Shown piece after piece: positions 5,363 through 6,073 of a DNA stretch of 6,073 bases. Positions within the stretch are counted from its first letter, which is position 1, and every line of letters begins with the position of its first letter. Below the pieces are notes generated by a model that ran no database searches, was not told where the DNA came from, and saw only the letters and a program-made list of their open reading frames with translations. The stretch is from assembly GCA_041493035.1 (NCBI GenBank), contig JBGPYB010000221.1, positions 1-6,073 of the forward strand, written 5' to 3'. Source of the stretch: JBGPYB01 sp041493035 (GTDB taxonomy: Bacteria > Acidobacteriota > Vicinamibacteria > Fen-336). Position numbers and translations under genes: made by a program.

Positions 5363-6073
5363 ATGCCCTTCGCTTCATCGGTGAAGATGGAAGAGTTCAG
5401 GCAGGATCTGCGGTTCGCGCTCCGGGTCTTCGCCAAGAGCCCCGGCTTCACCCTCGTCGTGGTTCTGACACTGGCCCTGGGAATCGGCGCCAACACCGCG
5501 ATCTTCACGCTCATGGACCAGGTGCTGCTCAGAGCCCTGCCGGTCCAGGAGCCCGACCGCCTGGTGATCGTCGACGCTCCCGGCCCGTTCTCCGGCAGCT
5601 CCCATAGCCACAGCGACACCCTCGAACCCATGTCCCACCCGATGTTCGAAGGGCTGCGCGACAGGAGCACCTCGCTAGCGGGGGTGCTGGCGCACTTCAC
5701 GACACAGGTCCACCTGACGGTTGGGAGCCAGACCGACAACGCGACGGCCGACCTCGTCTCGGGGACGTTCTTTCACGTGCTCGGGCTGAAGCCGGCGGCG
5801 GGTCGGCTCCTCAGCCGTCACGATGATCTGACACCCGGCGCTCATCCGGTGATCGTCCTCAGCCACGGGTTCTTCCAACGTCGGTTTGGAGCGGATCCGA
5901 AGATCGTCGGCCAGAGCGTCCTCGTGAATGGCCATCCCATGACCGTGGTGGGCGTAGCGCCTCCCGGGTTCCACGGCGTCGAGGTGGGGGAGTCGATGGA
6001 CGTCTTTGTCCCTTTGATGATGCAGGCCCAGGTCAAGCCGACCTCGCAGCGCGGGATCGGCGATTGGCGCGTG
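5363..6073 (+). CDS. ADOP/MacB-like ABC transporter permease, N-terminal part (3' end missing)
   Basis: The frame is open from ATG 5363 to the window edge, giving 237 residues. It matches the N-terminus of the large ABC permeases of the MacB/FtsX type that are abundant in acidobacteria (ADOP, about 800 residues with two permease modules). QDLRFALRVFAKSPGFT (14-30) is the characteristic pre-helix motif, followed by the first membrane helix with TLALGIGANTAIFTLMD (36-52). Then comes the extracytoplasmic 'MacB core' domain: LPVQEPDRLVIV (59-70), SHPMFEGLRDRS (91-102), SGTFFHVLGLKPAAGRLL (133-150), IVLSHGFFQRRFGADPKIVG (164-183) and VNGHPMTVVGVAPPGF (188-203). Such proteins probably export or mechanically transmit to envelope substrates with a separate ATPase; none is visible here. 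An alternative start is the internal ATG at 5387, closer to the usual family N-terminus; ATG 5363 has a modest AAGG 8-12 bases upstream. I favour 5363 only slightly. The rest of the gene lies to the right. Confidence 0.92.
   Translation, partial: MPFASSVKMEEFRQDLRFALRVFAKSPGFTLVVVLTLALGIGANTAIFTLMDQVLLRALPVQEPDRLVIVDAPGPFSGSSHSHSDTLEPMSHPMFEGLRDRSTSLAGVLAHFTTQVHLTVGSQTDNATADLVSGTFFHVLGLKPAAGRLLSRHDDLTPGAHPVIVLSHGFFQRRFGADPKIVGQSVLVNGHPMTVVGVAPPGFHGVEVGESMDVFVPLMMQAQVKPTSQRGIGDWRV

Overview
The window is GC-rich bacterial DNA with strong G/C bias at third codon positions. The likely source is an acidobacterium or a similar GC-rich soil or sediment lineage. This is inferred from the start of an 'ADOP'-type lone permease at the right edge, from the GH27 enzyme, and from base composition; no marker gene is present to confirm it. 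Both edges cut through genes.

Layout. (1) Bases 1-810, plus strand: C-terminal part of a GH27 alpha-galactosidase with both catalytic aspartates in view. (2) Bases 4495 down to 825, minus strand: a tight three-gene set that reads as one operon. It runs from a YfcC/DcuC-like multi-pass carrier, through a 608-residue histone-deacetylase-fold enzyme with a long extra C-terminal domain, to a shortened arylamine N-acetyltransferase (NAT). Gaps are 31 and 10 bases. (3) Bases 4634-5254, plus strand, divergent from the operon: a hemolysin III/PAQR-type seven-helix membrane protein. (4) Bases 5363-6073, plus strand, running off the edge: the N-terminal part of an ADOP/MacB-like ABC-transporter permease.

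The operon is the part worth attention. It joins a membrane carrier to a zinc-dependent deacylase with an intact active site of class IV (HDAC11-like) flavour. The deacylase continues into a roughly 265-residue domain with a possible GNAT acyltransferase-like motif. The last gene is a NAT homologue that keeps both ends of the family but has lost, precisely in frame, the middle that carries the Cys-His-Asp triad. A working idea, not shown by the sequence, is uptake and de-acylation of an acylated amine or amino compound, with the NAT either decayed or reused.

The non-coding stretches are short: 14, 31 and 10 bases inside the gene blocks, 138 bases between the divergent genes, and 108 bases before the permease. 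The 138-base gap holds a small tandem repeat, a hairpin and a possible scrap of a sulfatase-like C-terminus. No RNA gene, insertion sequence, CRISPR array or clear rho-independent terminator was seen.
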